Notes: a model not told the origin generated them from the letters alone. DNA of 64,000 nt from Paenibacillus glycinis (GCF_009909185.1 NZ_JAAAMV010000031.1:43716-107715); one strand, 5' to 3'. Shown: positions 25,983-35,464, counted from the stretch's first letter. Numbers and translations: made by a program.

Positions 25983-28031
25983 CTAAAAGAGCGACTTCCA
26001 TTGTTGCCTCCATGACGCATAGAGAGCGGCATTTAACACATTGACCATGTGATCCACTTCGCGTTGGGTCGAGAAGTTGCTGGCGTACACGGCGAGCGCG
26101 TCGTCGTAGGCTTTGCCGCTCATCCCGAGCGCGGACGCATCGTCAAGCAGCGTCTTGAGCCGGTCTTTCACGGCCATTCCCGGCGCGACGCGGGCTTTGG
26201 TCGCCTGTTCGAAGGCGTATCCCATCTGGATAAGCTGATCCTCGGTGAACGCATCGCCCGTGATTTGAAGATTAATCGGCTGTCCGTTGCTGCCCTCCGC
26301 CGTGCGGTAGCCTGCCGGCACCGTAATGCTTGGATAGCCTGCCTTGGCGGCTATGCCCGTCGTCGCTCCGTTCAGCCCGATCAGCGCATCCAGCTTGTAC
26401 TTGTCCAAGAGATAATTGATTCCGTTTTTCCTGGCATACGCGATATCGGCCGCGCGCTGCGCTTGGTAGTCCCGGTAATCCTGGGAGCCCGGCGTCATGT
26501 CGTACGCCACGCATTGTTGGAGGATGCTTTGGCCGTATTTCAATACATCCAGGTGCGTGCCGTTGTAGTTGATGATGTCCTGCAGGCTCTTGATGACCGT
26601 CTTATTGTCGCTCGCGAGGATAGGCTTTTGCTGGGATTTCAAGTACGCTTCAATGTCCTGCTTAAAGTCGTAATAGAGCACTTTGGACGCGGGGGCGGCA
26701 GGCAATTCGCCGACCATGGGGCCGCCGCCGGCGGCATACACGATCCGGGCGCCTTGATCCTCGAGGATCCGAATGACGTTCTGGAACTCGGCATACGTAT
26801 CCGGCTGCTTTTCCTTGTCGGGAATGTTGTAAACGCCGAGCACTTTGCCTTTCAGGCCGTCCTTCTTCAGATAATCCGCGTAGTTCTCGATGTGCGCGTC
26901 GAGATAGGCTTCGTCGACTTGAATCTCGTTGTCGACCCCCATATTGATATGCAGATCGTTGGGATCGTAGCCCTGCATGACCGACAGCAAGGCGGCAACA
27001 TCGGCAACGTCGCGCCCCATCGGGCCTGCCGTATCCTGACTGTGCGAGAGCGGAATGATGCCGTTGCGGCTCACGAGGCCGACGGTCGGTTTCAACCCGA
27101 CGAGCGAGTTATTGGTGGACGGAGAGAGGATGGAGCCGGAGGTTTCCGTGCCGATGGTAATGGCGGCAAGCGCCGCCGCCCCGCCCGCGCCGGAGCCGGA
27201 GGATGAGCCGGAGACATCGAGCACGCCGGGCAAATACGGGTTCAGCACTTGGCTATGCAAGGTGGAATAGCCGCTTTTCATGCCTTGGGCGATGAAGTTC
27301 GCGAACTCGGAAAGGTTGGTCTTACCCAGAATGATCGCGCCGGATGCCTTCAGCCGACCCGCCAAGAACGAATCCTGCTCGGGATAATTGTTCGCAAGGG
27401 CGATGGAGCCGGCGGTGGTCGGCATCCCGTCGGCGCCGGCCGTGCCGATGTTGTCCTTGATAAGGACCGGGATGCCGAACATGCCCGCGGCCTTGGAAGG
27501 ATCCGCCTTCACCGCCGCGTCGCTTTCCTTGGCCAATCGGATGGCATTGGGGTTAATGATGGCGACGGCGTTCAATTTGACGGAATGCGAATTGTACAAA
27601 TTAATTCGGGCGATGTACATGTTAACCAATCTCTCGTACGTCAGCTTCTTGGATTTCACCATCGCCTGCATGTCTTCGATCGTGGATTTCTCCAAATCAA
27701 TGGTCAGCGTATCCAGCGCGACGCGCAGGATGAGCCTGGTCTCGTTGATTTTGTCGACCGTATTGTTCGGCGTGATCGTCTGGACGAGCGACAAGGCATA
27801 CTTCACGTTATCCGCGTAAGCCGCCGGATAATCCTTCAAGTTCAAGCGCTTGGCTTCTTCCGCGACGGCTTTCAAATCGTTCATGGCCGCCGTCGTGGTG
27901 GAAGCTTCGCTGATCATCCCGTTCGCATCCAGCGCATACGCCGACAGCGTATTGCCAAGCAGCAAACAACATAGCACAGGCGGCGCCAGAACCTTTAGCG
28001 CGGTCCGTTTTCTGTTTCCGGACACATACAT
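25983..28031 (-). CDS. Secreted amidase-signature-family protein
   Basis: A 682-residue exported amidase. A signal peptide ends near residue 34 (LSAYA-L). After a 100-residue N-terminal helical region comes the amidase-signature domain with the Ser-cisSer-Lys triad: Lys in PVLIKDNIG, the glycine/serine loop SGSSSGSGAGGAAALA, and the nucleophile loop TETSGSILSPS. The arrangement of IVGLKPT-like VGLKPTVGLVSRNGIIPL also fits. It probably hydrolyses amides of peptides or other small compounds outside the cell. GGAGGG lies 6 bases before the ATG and a near-consensus promoter is at 28070-28098. It is longer than cytoplasmic amidases (about 480) because of the N-terminal addition and insertions. Confidence 0.9.
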   Translation of the reverse strand: MYVSGNRKRTALKVLAPPVLCCLLLGNTLSAYALDANGMISEASTTTAAMNDLKAVAEEAKRLNLKDYPAAYADNVKYALSLVQTITPNNTVDKINETRLILRVALDTLTIDLEKSTIEDMQAMVKSKKLTYERLVNMYIARINLYNSHSVKLNAVAIINPNAIRLAKESDAAVKADPSKAAGMFGIPVLIKDNIGTAGADGMPTTAGSIALANNYPEQDSFLAGRLKASGAIILGKTNLSEFANFIAQGMKSGYSTLHSQVLNPYLPGVLDVSGSSSGSGAGGAAALAAITIGTETSGSILSPSTNNSLVGLKPTVGLVSRNGIIPLSHSQDTAGPMGRDVADVAALLSVMQGYDPNDLHINMGVDNEIQVDEAYLDAHIENYADYLKKDGLKGKVLGVYNIPDKEKQPDTYAEFQNVIRILEDQGARIVYAAGGGPMVGELPAAPASKVLYYDFKQDIEAYLKSQQKPILASDNKTVIKSLQDIINYNGTHLDVLKYGQSILQQCVAYDMTPGSQDYRDYQAQRAADIAYARKNGINYLLDKYKLDALIGLNGATTGIAAKAGYPSITVPAGYRTAEGSNGQPINLQITGDAFTEDQLIQMGYAFEQATKARVAPGMAVKDRLKTLLDDASALGMSGKAYDDALAVYASNFSTQREVDHMVNVLNAALYASWRQQWKSLF

Positions 28032-28069
28032 GCAGATCCCTCCATATGTAAATTTTTATTACATAAATT

Positions 28070-28098
28070 AGCATATATTGGTTAGGATTTACTGTCAA
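28070..28098 (-). promoter_or_regulatory. Sigma-A-type promoter of the amidase gene
   Basis: On the minus strand, TTGACA (28098-28093) and TATGCT (28075-28070) are separated by 17 bp. The start codon lies about 40 bp further. Confidence 0.7.
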
Positions 28099-28423
28099 GA
28101 TCAGCAATACCTACTGAATTCTTTGAACATATGTGCCGAATGTCGCTGTTTGTGTAAGGTAAATTGACACTACTATGCATGAAAAGCGAGGCTATGTGTG
28201 TTGGTGTCACGATGAAAGCTGCATCGGAGCCCATTTTCGCAAAAGCACCTCATGAATCTAATGAAGGCTCCGCGATCCGAAATGTGTCCAAAAAATGGCG
28301 CTTTCCATTTTCTCGCAACTATCGCTAGGCATGTGACGTCAAACTAACCGAAGCCGTCGACAGACGGCTTGCATTGGACGCGAACCTGCGTCGGGGCATA
28401 CGAGAGAGAAGAGGAGACAGGGC
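28099..28423. other. Divergent intergenic region before the stalk-domain gene
   Basis: No gene. It contains a 7-bp inverted repeat AAAATGG (28292-28298) / CCATTTT (28305-28311) around CGCTTT and a TTGACA near 28167 with no well-spaced -10 box. The start codon at 28424 is preceded by GAGGAGACAGGGC. Confidence 0.4.
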
Positions 28424-30421
28424 ATGAAATCGTTGAAATGGCTGTTGATTGTATCGTTCTTATTGTTGTCTTTTGGTTATGCGGTATCGAATGACGCTTC
28501 CGCGGAGGGCGTAAGCCCCGCCGGGCAGACGGCCGCCACGGATAAATTGGTGTTGACGATGGGGAGCGCCAACATGGTCCATAACGGATCGACGTATCAA
28601 TCCGCGCAGCCCGTCGTCTCCATTAACGGCCGGACATTTATCCCGTTCAGCTCCATTGCCGCTCGCTACGGCTATAAAATATCGTACGATGCCCTGAAGA
28701 AGGAATCCATCGCGAAGAGCGATACGCATCAGCTCGTCTTCAAGATCGGCAGCGACGCCGCTACCCGGGACGGCGTTCCGACCAAGCTGACTGGCGCGGC
28801 TTTCATCTCGAACGGCTATCTCATGGTGCCGCTTCGTTCCTGGGGCGAGATGGCGGACAGCACGATCGCGGTCGTGGGCAAGGAGATCACGCTGAAGTGG
28901 TCGACGGCGGTCATCCCGCCGAAACCGACGGCGGATTTCGAAGTGCAGCCTGCCGCGATCTATGCGGGCCAAACGTTGGTCACGTACGTGGACCATGCGA
29001 CGAACGCGACGGGCTTGCCGTTCGTGGACGAACGTTGGAACGGCCGGATGGACGTGTTCCCCGAGGCGGGCACGTATGTCGTCACGAGAGAAGTGGAGGA
29101 CAGCAACGGCGTCTGGAGCGATCCGTACTCCGTCACCGTGACCGTACTGGCGCCGAACCTGCCGCCGGTCGCGAATTTCGCCACGGATAAGCCGCAGTAC
29201 CGGATCGGCGAGACCGTAACCTATACGGATCTGAGCACCGATGACGGCAACGCGATCGTCCGCAGCACGTTCACGGGCAACGACAAGGCGTTCTTCGAAC
29301 CGGGGGACAAAGCCGTCACGCTGACCGTCGAGGACAAGGACGGCCTGACGTCGACGGTGACGAAGACGGTGACGGTCACGAACGAGGTGCTTTACACGAA
29401 GGACGATTACGATCAGTTATTCGCGGCCACGGGGGATATCTTCGCGGTGGACGGTCAAGCGGTGCTGAACTTCCCTTCGTACAAATACCGGATCGTGTCG
29501 GAAGCGGCCCAGATGGTGCGCAGCAACAGCCCGGAGACGCTGGTTCAAGAAGGCATCGAGTACAATGCCCAGCTGTCGGACAAAGTACGGTTCATGTTCC
29601 ATAACGTCAACAAAATCGGATATCCCGTCACGATTCACCTGCTGGCGACCAACATGGGAAGTTCCACGGTGAATTATAACAAGAGCGCCGCGGGCATGGG
29701 CGGACCGACGCCTTCGCCGGAGCTCGCGGGCAAGCTGTCCGCGTCCCGCTATCTGACCTCGCTGGCCAGCAACCCTTCGCCGCAGTGGTCGACGATCCGT
29801 CCCGGCGAGACGAAGGAGATTCTGCCCGAGATCGCCAAAACGCCGCTGAAGCCGAACGATTCGCTTAGTTCCTACGTGGACGTATATTCCGACAAGGAGT
29901 TGGTCTACAACATCGTCGTCACCGCGGTCGGGAAGGACCCGGTAGCCCAGCTGCCGAACCTGCCGGTGATGCCGCGGGACGGCGTGCATGTCAGAGGCAC
30001 GTTCTACAGCGCCGACCGCTCGATCGACATCGACGACCAGATCGGCGATACGCCGATGCGCGTCATGTTCGGCGACAAGACGGTCGACACGATTCTGGAT
30101 GGCATCGACGAGACGACGGGGCAGCTGGAATATAATCTGGGCAATTTCGGCGTGCTGTACCGGATGCATCTGTCGCATGTCGCGCCGCGCACCATGATCG
30201 CATTGAATGCGCGCGGCGGGTTATACACGGGCGCGTTCCTCGTGAACGGGCAGCTCGTAACGGTCGCGAACAACCAGGCGCTGAGGAACAATGCCCAGTC
30301 TGCCGTTCTGTACCGCACGGGAGACAGCGAGGAAGCGGTCGATATCGTGTTCACGATCGCCTCGGGAAGCAATCTCCCGATCGCGATGACGTTCGCGCCG
30401 CTGCCGGCGCTCCGGCAATGA
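28424..30421 (+). CDS. Secreted stalk-domain protein with PKD-like repeats
   Basis: A 665-residue exported protein. The signal peptide ends near residue 27 (NDASA-E). Residues about 42-160 resemble the copper amine oxidase N-terminal-like (stalk) domain common in Paenibacillaceae surface proteins, seen as PVVSINGRTFIPFSSIAARYG and NGYLMVPLRSWGEMADS. Two PKD-like beta domains follow (about 164-243 and 244-320). The C-terminal 340 residues contain no motif I can name but look beta-rich. There is no SLH or LPXTG anchor, so attachment is uncertain. No operon partners; a terminator follows at 30458. Confidence 0.75.
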   Translation: MKSLKWLLIVSFLLLSFGYAVSNDASAEGVSPAGQTAATDKLVLTMGSANMVHNGSTYQSAQPVVSINGRTFIPFSSIAARYGYKISYDALKKESIAKSDTHQLVFKIGSDAATRDGVPTKLTGAAFISNGYLMVPLRSWGEMADSTIAVVGKEITLKWSTAVIPPKPTADFEVQPAAIYAGQTLVTYVDHATNATGLPFVDERWNGRMDVFPEAGTYVVTREVEDSNGVWSDPYSVTVTVLAPNLPPVANFATDKPQYRIGETVTYTDLSTDDGNAIVRSTFTGNDKAFFEPGDKAVTLTVEDKDGLTSTVTKTVTVTNEVLYTKDDYDQLFAATGDIFAVDGQAVLNFPSYKYRIVSEAAQMVRSNSPETLVQEGIEYNAQLSDKVRFMFHNVNKIGYPVTIHLLATNMGSSTVNYNKSAAGMGGPTPSPELAGKLSASRYLTSLASNPSPQWSTIRPGETKEILPEIAKTPLKPNDSLSSYVDVYSDKELVYNIVVTAVGKDPVAQLPNLPVMPRDGVHVRGTFYSADRSIDIDDQIGDTPMRVMFGDKTVDTILDGIDETTGQLEYNLGNFGVLYRMHLSHVAPRTMIALNARGGLYTGAFLVNGQLVTVANNQALRNNAQSAVLYRTGDSEEAVDIVFTIASGSNLPIAMTFAPLPALRQ

Positions 30422-30457
30422 TTCATGCCATTAAATAAAAGAGCGCAAACGTAACCG

Positions 30458-30501
30458 AAAACGGAACGAAGCAAAGATCAACTTTGCGGCGTTCCGTTTT
30501 T
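30458..30501 (+). terminator. Terminator after the stalk-domain gene
   Basis: AAAACGGAACG (30458-30468) pairs with CGTTCCGTTTT (30490-30500), with inner GCAAAG/CTTTGC, followed by T. Confidence 0.85.
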
Positions 30502-30690
30502 GCATGACCGGGAATTGCTGCCCGAACTTGGTAGGGATCCCGGGGAAGAAAGAAAGGGAGCTTCGATTGCTTAAGGGTTTGCCGGACACCTCGGCAGCCT
30601 GTCGCGAAATGATGTGTTCGACAATATCACGCTTATCGGCTTACGAACAGGGACGGCGCGGTCAAGGAATAGCTGTATCGAAAAGCAGCA

Positions 30691-30719
30691 AAAAACCACG
30701 TTCTGGGGACGTGGTTTTT
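30691..30719. terminator. Bidirectional terminator
   Basis: A perfect 11-bp stem AAAAACCACGT/ACGTGGTTTTT with loop TCTGGGG. The stretch before it (30504-30690) has no gene I can support. Confidence 0.8.
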
Positions 30720-30726
30720 CTGCCCT

Positions 30727-30840
30727 ATGCAGAAGGGCTGTATGATCCGAGGTATGGCCGACGGCAAATTCGAACCGAAAGCGCGTGCGAACCGTTCGCA
30801 GGCCGCCGTGATCCTGCACTGGCTGTTTCAGCAAAGCTAA
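30727..30840 (+). pseudogene. Remnant of the C-terminus of an SLH-domain protein
   Basis: The frame ending at the TAA at 30838-30840 reads GMADGKFEPKARANRSQAAV followed by ILHWLFQQS. This is the typical second half of an S-layer homology (SLH) domain (GMADGTF.P....TRAQAAVIL.RL). The rest of the gene is missing: a bidirectional terminator lies at 30691-30719, directly upstream. A strong terminator right after the stop is a further sign that a real gene once ended here. It is almost certainly a fossil of a deleted cell-surface protein gene. Confidence 0.7.
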
Positions 30841-30880
30841 ACCGGAATCCCGCTCGCCAAGCAAGCGGGATTCCGGTTTT
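30839..30880 (+). terminator. Terminator behind the SLH remnant
   Basis: A perfect 16-bp stem AAACCGGAATCCCGCT/AGCGGGATTCCGGTTT with a 9-base loop, ending in T. Confidence 0.85.
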
Positions 30881-30943
30881 ACGCCGGCCGATTATCGGTA
30901 ATGGGGGGCAAGATGACCGATAACGTCCATACGGCTCACGGGG

Positions 30944-31873
30944 TCACTCGACGGCGTCATAAAGGACCCTTGCGATGATATCCTGCTTGTAGTTACCGAA
31001 GTGCGAGCCATAGAGCGTGAGCCCGCCTACCTGTCCGGTCTCGCAGACGCCGATCCGGAAACGAATGTCGGAGCTGTGCTGCAGCTCCACGTCACGAATC
31101 GTCGTTTCCGATATCCGGATTCCGTCGAGGAACGTGCCGTTTTCATTGATGCGAACCATTTTGAGCAGGCCGTATTGGTTGAGGTGGGGCGGCCACCAAT
31201 CGGGCGCGACCTTGCCTTTCTCGCCGCCGAAATCGCCGGGCGACGTCCACATGCCTACTTCTTTGCTGTTAACGGAGAAGACGATGTCGGAGGGATAATC
31301 GTTATTGTAGGACGGCGCTTCAGAGCCGAGCTCCATAATGAATTGCAACTCGCCGATCCTTTGGCGCTGCTTCAGATATTTGGGTATCCGGTACTCCAGA
31401 TATCCGCGCGTCAGCCAGACGATTCCGGCGTTGATACGCTGAGGATCCGCAAAATAGCTGGGATTGTCGAATTCTCCGATAATGCTGTCTTTGGTCGCCA
31501 GGCCGCATGTCGGTTCCACTCGATAATCCGTGTAGTGGCCGACCTTGATTTCGACTTCATACAGATTATGGCCAGCAACTTCGTGGCGCAGCTCGACGGT
31601 GAGCATGTCCTCGTTCAGATAACAAATCTTCTGGAGTCCATGTTTGCCGACAGCCGTCGTAATATCGATCAGGCCGCTTTCTTCGAGCTTTCTGATGTGC
31701 ATCGTGATGGCGCCGTTGGTCAGTCCGAGCTTTTCGGCGATTTCGTTTAGATTAAGGCAGTTGTGCTTGGCCAGCAGTTCCAGAATCTCTATTCGGATAT
31801 CGGAACTCAAGGCTTTAAAAATATGTAGACCGGATCGAAGGTGTTTGATATGGATCAACCGAAAAGCCCCCAT
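30944..31873 (-). CDS. ArsR-like winged-helix regulator with large C-terminal domain
   Basis: A regulator of up to 309 residues. The ArsR-type winged helix covers about 15-85 (LSSDIRIEILELLAKHNCLN, LNEIAEKLGLTNGAITMHIR, KLEESGLIDI). The C-terminal 220 residues are beta-rich with the aromatic segments APDWWPPHLNQYGLLKMVRI and GGLTLYGSHFGNYKQDI, probably a sugar-binding sensor. It is divergent from a sugar ABC operon and presumably represses it. The ATG at 31873 has AAGGA directly abutting it; a TTG at 31858 is better spaced, so the start is uncertain by five codons. Confidence 0.8.
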   Translation of the reverse strand: MGAFRLIHIKHLRSGLHIFKALSSDIRIEILELLAKHNCLNLNEIAEKLGLTNGAITMHIRKLEESGLIDITTAVGKHGLQKICYLNEDMLTVELRHEVAGHNLYEVEIKVGHYTDYRVEPTCGLATKDSIIGEFDNPSYFADPQRINAGIVWLTRGYLEYRIPKYLKQRQRIGELQFIMELGSEAPSYNNDYPSDIVFSVNSKEVGMWTSPGDFGGEKGKVAPDWWPPHLNQYGLLKMVRINENGTFLDGIRISETTIRDVELQHSSDIRFRIGVCETGQVGGLTLYGSHFGNYKQDIIARVLYDAVE

Positions 31874-32004
31874 TCCTTACCGTATCATTTATTATAAACA
31901 TAATGCGAATTGATGAGAATAGCTAAGGCGCGTTTCGCGGGATAAAGATAAAAAGGCATGCTGCTCTATTGGCGAAAAATGTAGAAAAATGGTTAAAAAG
32001 GAAT

Positions 32005-32018
32005 AGAAAGCGCTTTAA
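32005..32018. promoter_or_regulatory. cre-like site before sugar locus B
   Basis: AGAAAGCGCTTTAA contains the perfect palindrome AAAGCGCTTT and matches the cre consensus in 12 of 14 positions. It lies 10 bp upstream of the -35 box. Confidence 0.45.
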
Positions 32019-32027
32019 TAAAAAATA

Positions 32028-32057
32028 TTGACAAAGTCAAATGCTGGAATCTATGAT
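32028..32057 (+). promoter_or_regulatory. Promoter of sugar locus B
   Basis: A perfect TTGACA at 32028-32033 and TATGAT at 32052-32057 with an 18-bp spacer. Confidence 0.75.
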
Positions 32058-32069
32058 AAAAAAGTAAAC

Positions 32070-32090
32070 AGTTTTAGGTTTTATTAAACT
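32070..32090. promoter_or_regulatory. Candidate operator for the ArsR-like regulator
   Basis: AGTTTTA and TTAAACT form an imperfect inverted repeat around GGTTTTA, just downstream of the predicted transcription start of locus B, a fitting place for repression by the divergently encoded ArsR-like protein. Confidence 0.4.
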
Positions 32091-32179
32091 AAACATCCGG
32101 GTCAGTCTGACGTATCAGCTCCGGCTTGAATCCCTCAGGGGATGCAAGCGTACCAACCTAAATTCGAGGGGGATACGAT

Positions 32180-33502
32180 GTGAAAAAGCAAGTGCTCTGG
32201 ATATTGTCTCTAATGGTGGCGCTCGTCCTGGTATTGGCTGCTTGTTCAAGCGACGACAAGTCGAAAGACTCCGAGTCTGCTTCCGATTCCGGAGGTTCGT
32301 CATCGGGAGGAACCAAGCTGGAAATGTGGACGTTTAATGAGCTTCACAAGACGTTTTACGACGAAATGGCCAAACGCTGGAACGAAGCCAATCCGGGCAA
32401 GGAAATTCAGCTCAGCGTCAGCGTCTTTCCGTACGAAGACATGCATAACAAATTGCTCGTTGCCCTGCAGTCGGGCACCGGGGCGCCCGATCTGGCCGAC
32501 ATCGAGCTTAACAAGTTTCCGAACTTCCTCAAAGGCGATCCTCAGCTCTTGCCTCTCAACGACATCGTCGAACCTGAATTGAACAACCTCGTCAAGTCCC
32601 GATTGGACATCTACGCCAAGGACGGCAACTACTACGGGATCGACTTCCACGTCGGGGCGGCCGTCATTTACTACAACAAAGAAATCCTGGACAAAGCCGG
32701 CGTGAATCCGGATGACATCGTGACATGGGCCGATTACGAAGCGGCAGGCAGGAAGGTGCTGGATGCCGCCGGCGTTCCGATGACGACGCTCGAGACCTCC
32801 GACCTCTGGAGCCTCATGCCTCAGGTCGCGCAGGCTCCCGGCAAAGATGACTTGCAAACCGCCGACGGACAACTGAACATCACCAGTCCGGTCGTTTCCG
32901 GACCGTTGAAATGGCAGCAGAACCTGATTAAATCCAAAATCGCGATTCTGACGCCAGGCGGCAACCATCACGCAGAAGAATATTACGGCATGATGAACGG
33001 CGGCGGAGCCGCTTCGGTCTGGATGCCGATGTGGTACATGGGACGGTTCACCGACTATATGCCGGACCTCAAAGGCAAGATCGTCATTAAACCGATGCCG
33101 GTCTGGAAAGAGGGCGAGCCGCGTTCCGCAGGCATGGGAGGCACGGGTACGGCAGTGACCAAAACGTCCAAAAATCAGGAGGCCGCCAAGGCATTCCTGG
33201 CTTACGCCAAGCTTTCCAGGGAAGGCAACATCGAGATCTGGAAGCAGCTCGGCTTCGACCCGCTCCGTTCGGATGTCTGGAATGCGCCGGAGCTGAAGGA
33301 ATCGAACAAATTCACGGATTATTTCGGCCCTGACATTTTCGACGTCCTGACGGAAGTGAAGGGCGAGATCGAAGGCGTCGTCGTCAACGAGAACACGCCG
33401 GCGATTTCGGACGCTTTCAAAACAAGCGTGATTACGCGCATACTCCTGGATAACGAAGACGTCGACAAGGTGTTGTCGGATGCCGCGAATCAACTGAAAT
33501 AG
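32180..33502 (+). CDS. ABC transporter sugar-binding lipoprotein (family 1), locus B
   Basis: A 440-residue extracellular solute-binding lipoprotein of the CUT1 type. The signal KKQVLWILSLMVALVLVLAAC has the lipobox LAAC near residue 20-23 and is followed by a Ser/Asp-rich linker. The mature protein opens with KLEMWTFNELHKTFYDEMAK and contains GIDFHVGAAVIYYNKEILDKAG, typical of family 1. The start is GTG with GAGGGGGA upstream. It is first in an operon with two permeases and is followed by a perfect stem-loop. The sugar is unknown. Confidence 0.92.
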   Translation: MKKQVLWILSLMVALVLVLAACSSDDKSKDSESASDSGGSSSGGTKLEMWTFNELHKTFYDEMAKRWNEANPGKEIQLSVSVFPYEDMHNKLLVALQSGTGAPDLADIELNKFPNFLKGDPQLLPLNDIVEPELNNLVKSRLDIYAKDGNYYGIDFHVGAAVIYYNKEILDKAGVNPDDIVTWADYEAAGRKVLDAAGVPMTTLETSDLWSLMPQVAQAPGKDDLQTADGQLNITSPVVSGPLKWQQNLIKSKIAILTPGGNHHAEEYYGMMNGGGAASVWMPMWYMGRFTDYMPDLKGKIVIKPMPVWKEGEPRSAGMGGTGTAVTKTSKNQEAAKAFLAYAKLSREGNIEIWKQLGFDPLRSDVWNAPELKESNKFTDYFGPDIFDVLTEVKGEIEGVVVNENTPAISDAFKTSVITRILLDNEDVDKVLSDAANQLK

Positions 33503-33508
33503 TATAAC

Positions 33509-33551
33509 TTCCGGCACCGCGCGGTCTATGCCCGAGCCCGCGGTGCCGGAA
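33509..33551 (+). promoter_or_regulatory. Intercistronic stem-loop after the binding-protein gene (locus B)
   Basis: A perfect 13-bp stem TTCCGGCACCGCG (33509-33521) / CGCGGTGCCGGAA (33539-33551) with a 17-base loop and no U-tract, between binding-protein and first permease genes. Confidence 0.65.
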
Positions 33552-33570
33552 TACGAAAGGCGGGCCTCTG

Positions 33571-34515
33571 ATGGAGAATGCTTCACCGGCAACGGCTGAC
33601 AGAACGGCAGGGATCAATGGACGGCGCAAGCTGACCCGCATCCTGTATTCGCAGAAAATTGCCCCGTGGCTATTCGTCCTCCCGTTTCTCATTTCGTTTG
33701 CCCTTTTCTTTGCATATCCGGTGATTTCCGCGGTGAATATGAGCTTTCAACAGGTACTGCCCGGCCAGGTACAATACATAGGCACCGATAACTATGAGAA
33801 GCTGTGGAACCCGATCTTCTGGAAGGCCATCGTCAATAGCAGCAAGTATACGTTCTACACCGTTCTCATCCTCATTCCTTTGCCGCTTGTTCTGGCTGTC
33901 TTCCTGAATTCCAAAACGATGGTGCTCAAAAACTTCTTCCGTTCCACGTTGTTCATCCCGGCGCTCACCTCGGTCGTGGTAGCCGGTACCGTCTTCCGTC
34001 TGGCTTTCGGCGAACTGGAAGGCTCGCTGATGAACACCATAGTCGTCTCGCTCGGCTTCGACCCGCAGCGATGGCTGCGCAGTGAAGCACTGGGCATGTT
34101 CGCGCTTGTGCTGCTGGCGTGCTGGCGATGGATCGGCGTGAACCTGCTGTACTTCATGGCCGGCTTGCAGAACATCCCGAAGGAGCTCTATGAATCCGCG
34201 GATATCGACGGGGCCAACACCTGGAACAAATTCAGCCGCATTACGCTTCCCCTGCTAAAACCGATCAGCATTTACGTATTTACGATCAGCATTTACGGCG
34301 GTTATTCCATGTTCACCGAGAGTTATATGCTGTGGTCGGGGAATCGCTCCCCGAACGATATCGGCCTGACGATCGTCGGTTACTTATACCGCAACGGCCT
34401 CGAGCAGAATAACCTCGGACTCGGTTCGGCGGTGGGCATCGTGCTTCTCCTGATCACCATTGCGGTCACGATCGTGCAGCTCAAGCTGTTCGGCATGTTC
34501 CGGAAGGAGGAATGA
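33571..34515 (+). CDS. Sugar ABC transporter permease (MalF-like), locus B
   Basis: A 314-residue CUT1 permease. Membrane helices are recognisable near residues 30-55, 92-115, 125-148, 172-195, 225-245 and 283-305. The EAA loop LYESADIDGANTWNKFSRITLPLL near residue 208 is intact. It forms the transmembrane channel with the next gene product. The ATG start is preceded by GAAAGGCGGG. As in locus A no ATPase gene is present. Confidence 0.92.
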   Translation: MENASPATADRTAGINGRRKLTRILYSQKIAPWLFVLPFLISFALFFAYPVISAVNMSFQQVLPGQVQYIGTDNYEKLWNPIFWKAIVNSSKYTFYTVLILIPLPLVLAVFLNSKTMVLKNFFRSTLFIPALTSVVVAGTVFRLAFGELEGSLMNTIVVSLGFDPQRWLRSEALGMFALVLLACWRWIGVNLLYFMAGLQNIPKELYESADIDGANTWNKFSRITLPLLKPISIYVFTISIYGGYSMFTESYMLWSGNRSPNDIGLTIVGYLYRNGLEQNNLGLGSAVGIVLLLITIAVTIVQLKLFGMFRKEE

Positions 34516-34518
34516 ACG

Positions 34519-35367
34519 GTGGACACCGCCAAAAAACGCAAGCGGTCGGTCTATACCGCGTCTATGGTTCTGCTATTCATCTTGTTCGGTGCATTCGCGG
34601 TATTTCCGATCGTCACGCTGATCATCGCTTCCTTCAAGCCCGCGCAGGAATTGATGCGCTTCGGACTGAATTTGAAGATCGACCCAGCGATCTTTTCGCT
34701 CAAGAACTATAGCTACTTGTTCACCGGCGAATCGCTCTATTTAACCTGGTATTGGAACAGCTTGCTGATAACGGCCGTATTTACCGTACTTTGCCTGTTG
34801 CTGTCATCGATGGTCGGGTACGGACTTGCCGTTTATCAATTCCGACTTCGCAACCTGATCTTCGTTCTTGTGCTTGTGATGATGATGATCCCCATCGAGA
34901 TCATCATGCTGCCGCTGTATAAGCTATCGATATCGCTCAAGCTGATTAACAACATTTGGGGAATCATTCTTCCGTTTGCCGTAGCCCCGCTGCCGATCTT
35001 CTTCTTTCGTCAATACGCCTCCGGGCTTCCGCGCGATTTTCTGGATGCGGGCCGCGTAGACGGCTGTACGGAGTTCGGCATGTTTTTCCGGATCATGATG
35101 CCCTTGATGGCGCCGGCTTTCTCGTCGATGGCCATCCTGCAGGCGCTATTCAGCTGGAACAACTTCCTGTGGCCGCTGATCGTGCTCCGCACCAACGAGC
35201 AGCTCACGATTCCGATCGGGCTGTCCACGCTGCTGACGCCGTACGGCAATAACTTCGATATGCTGATCTCCGGCGCGGTGCTCGCGATTCTTCCGATTCT
35301 GGCCGTATTCTTGTTCTTTCAAAAGTATTTTATCGAGGGCATGACGGCGGGAGGCGTTAAAGGCTAA
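34519..35367 (+). CDS. Sugar ABC transporter permease (MalG-like), locus B
   Basis: A 282-residue CUT1 permease with six predicted helices. The EAA loop is FLDAGRVDGCTEFGMFFRIMMPL near residue 175 and the C-terminus FFQKYFIEGMTAGGVKG is typical of MalG-like subunits. The start is GTG three bases after the previous stop, with GGAGG 9 bases upstream inside the preceding gene, so translation is coupled. Confidence 0.92.
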   Translation: MDTAKKRKRSVYTASMVLLFILFGAFAVFPIVTLIIASFKPAQELMRFGLNLKIDPAIFSLKNYSYLFTGESLYLTWYWNSLLITAVFTVLCLLLSSMVGYGLAVYQFRLRNLIFVLVLVMMMIPIEIIMLPLYKLSISLKLINNIWGIILPFAVAPLPIFFFRQYASGLPRDFLDAGRVDGCTEFGMFFRIMMPLMAPAFSSMAILQALFSWNNFLWPLIVLRTNEQLTIPIGLSTLLTPYGNNFDMLISGAVLAILPILAVFLFFQKYFIEGMTAGGVKG

Positions 35368-35417
35368 TCAAGCAAGCAGCCCGCAGGAAAGAAAAGCCAT
35401 AAAGGGGAAAAGATCGA

Positions 35418-35464
35418 CCGCCGCTTTGCCTTCCGTCGAACGGAAGCGGGCGGCGCTTTTTCCA
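35418..35464 (+). terminator. Terminator after locus B permeases
   Basis: CTTCCG/CGGAAG around TCGAA extended by CGCCGC/GCGGCG across a small internal loop, followed by TTTTT near 35457-35461. Confidence 0.65.

Noticed and set aside
31320..31508. Short minus-strand frame inside the ArsR-like gene
   Set aside because: Alternative frame within a well-defined regulator gene, without ribosome binding site.
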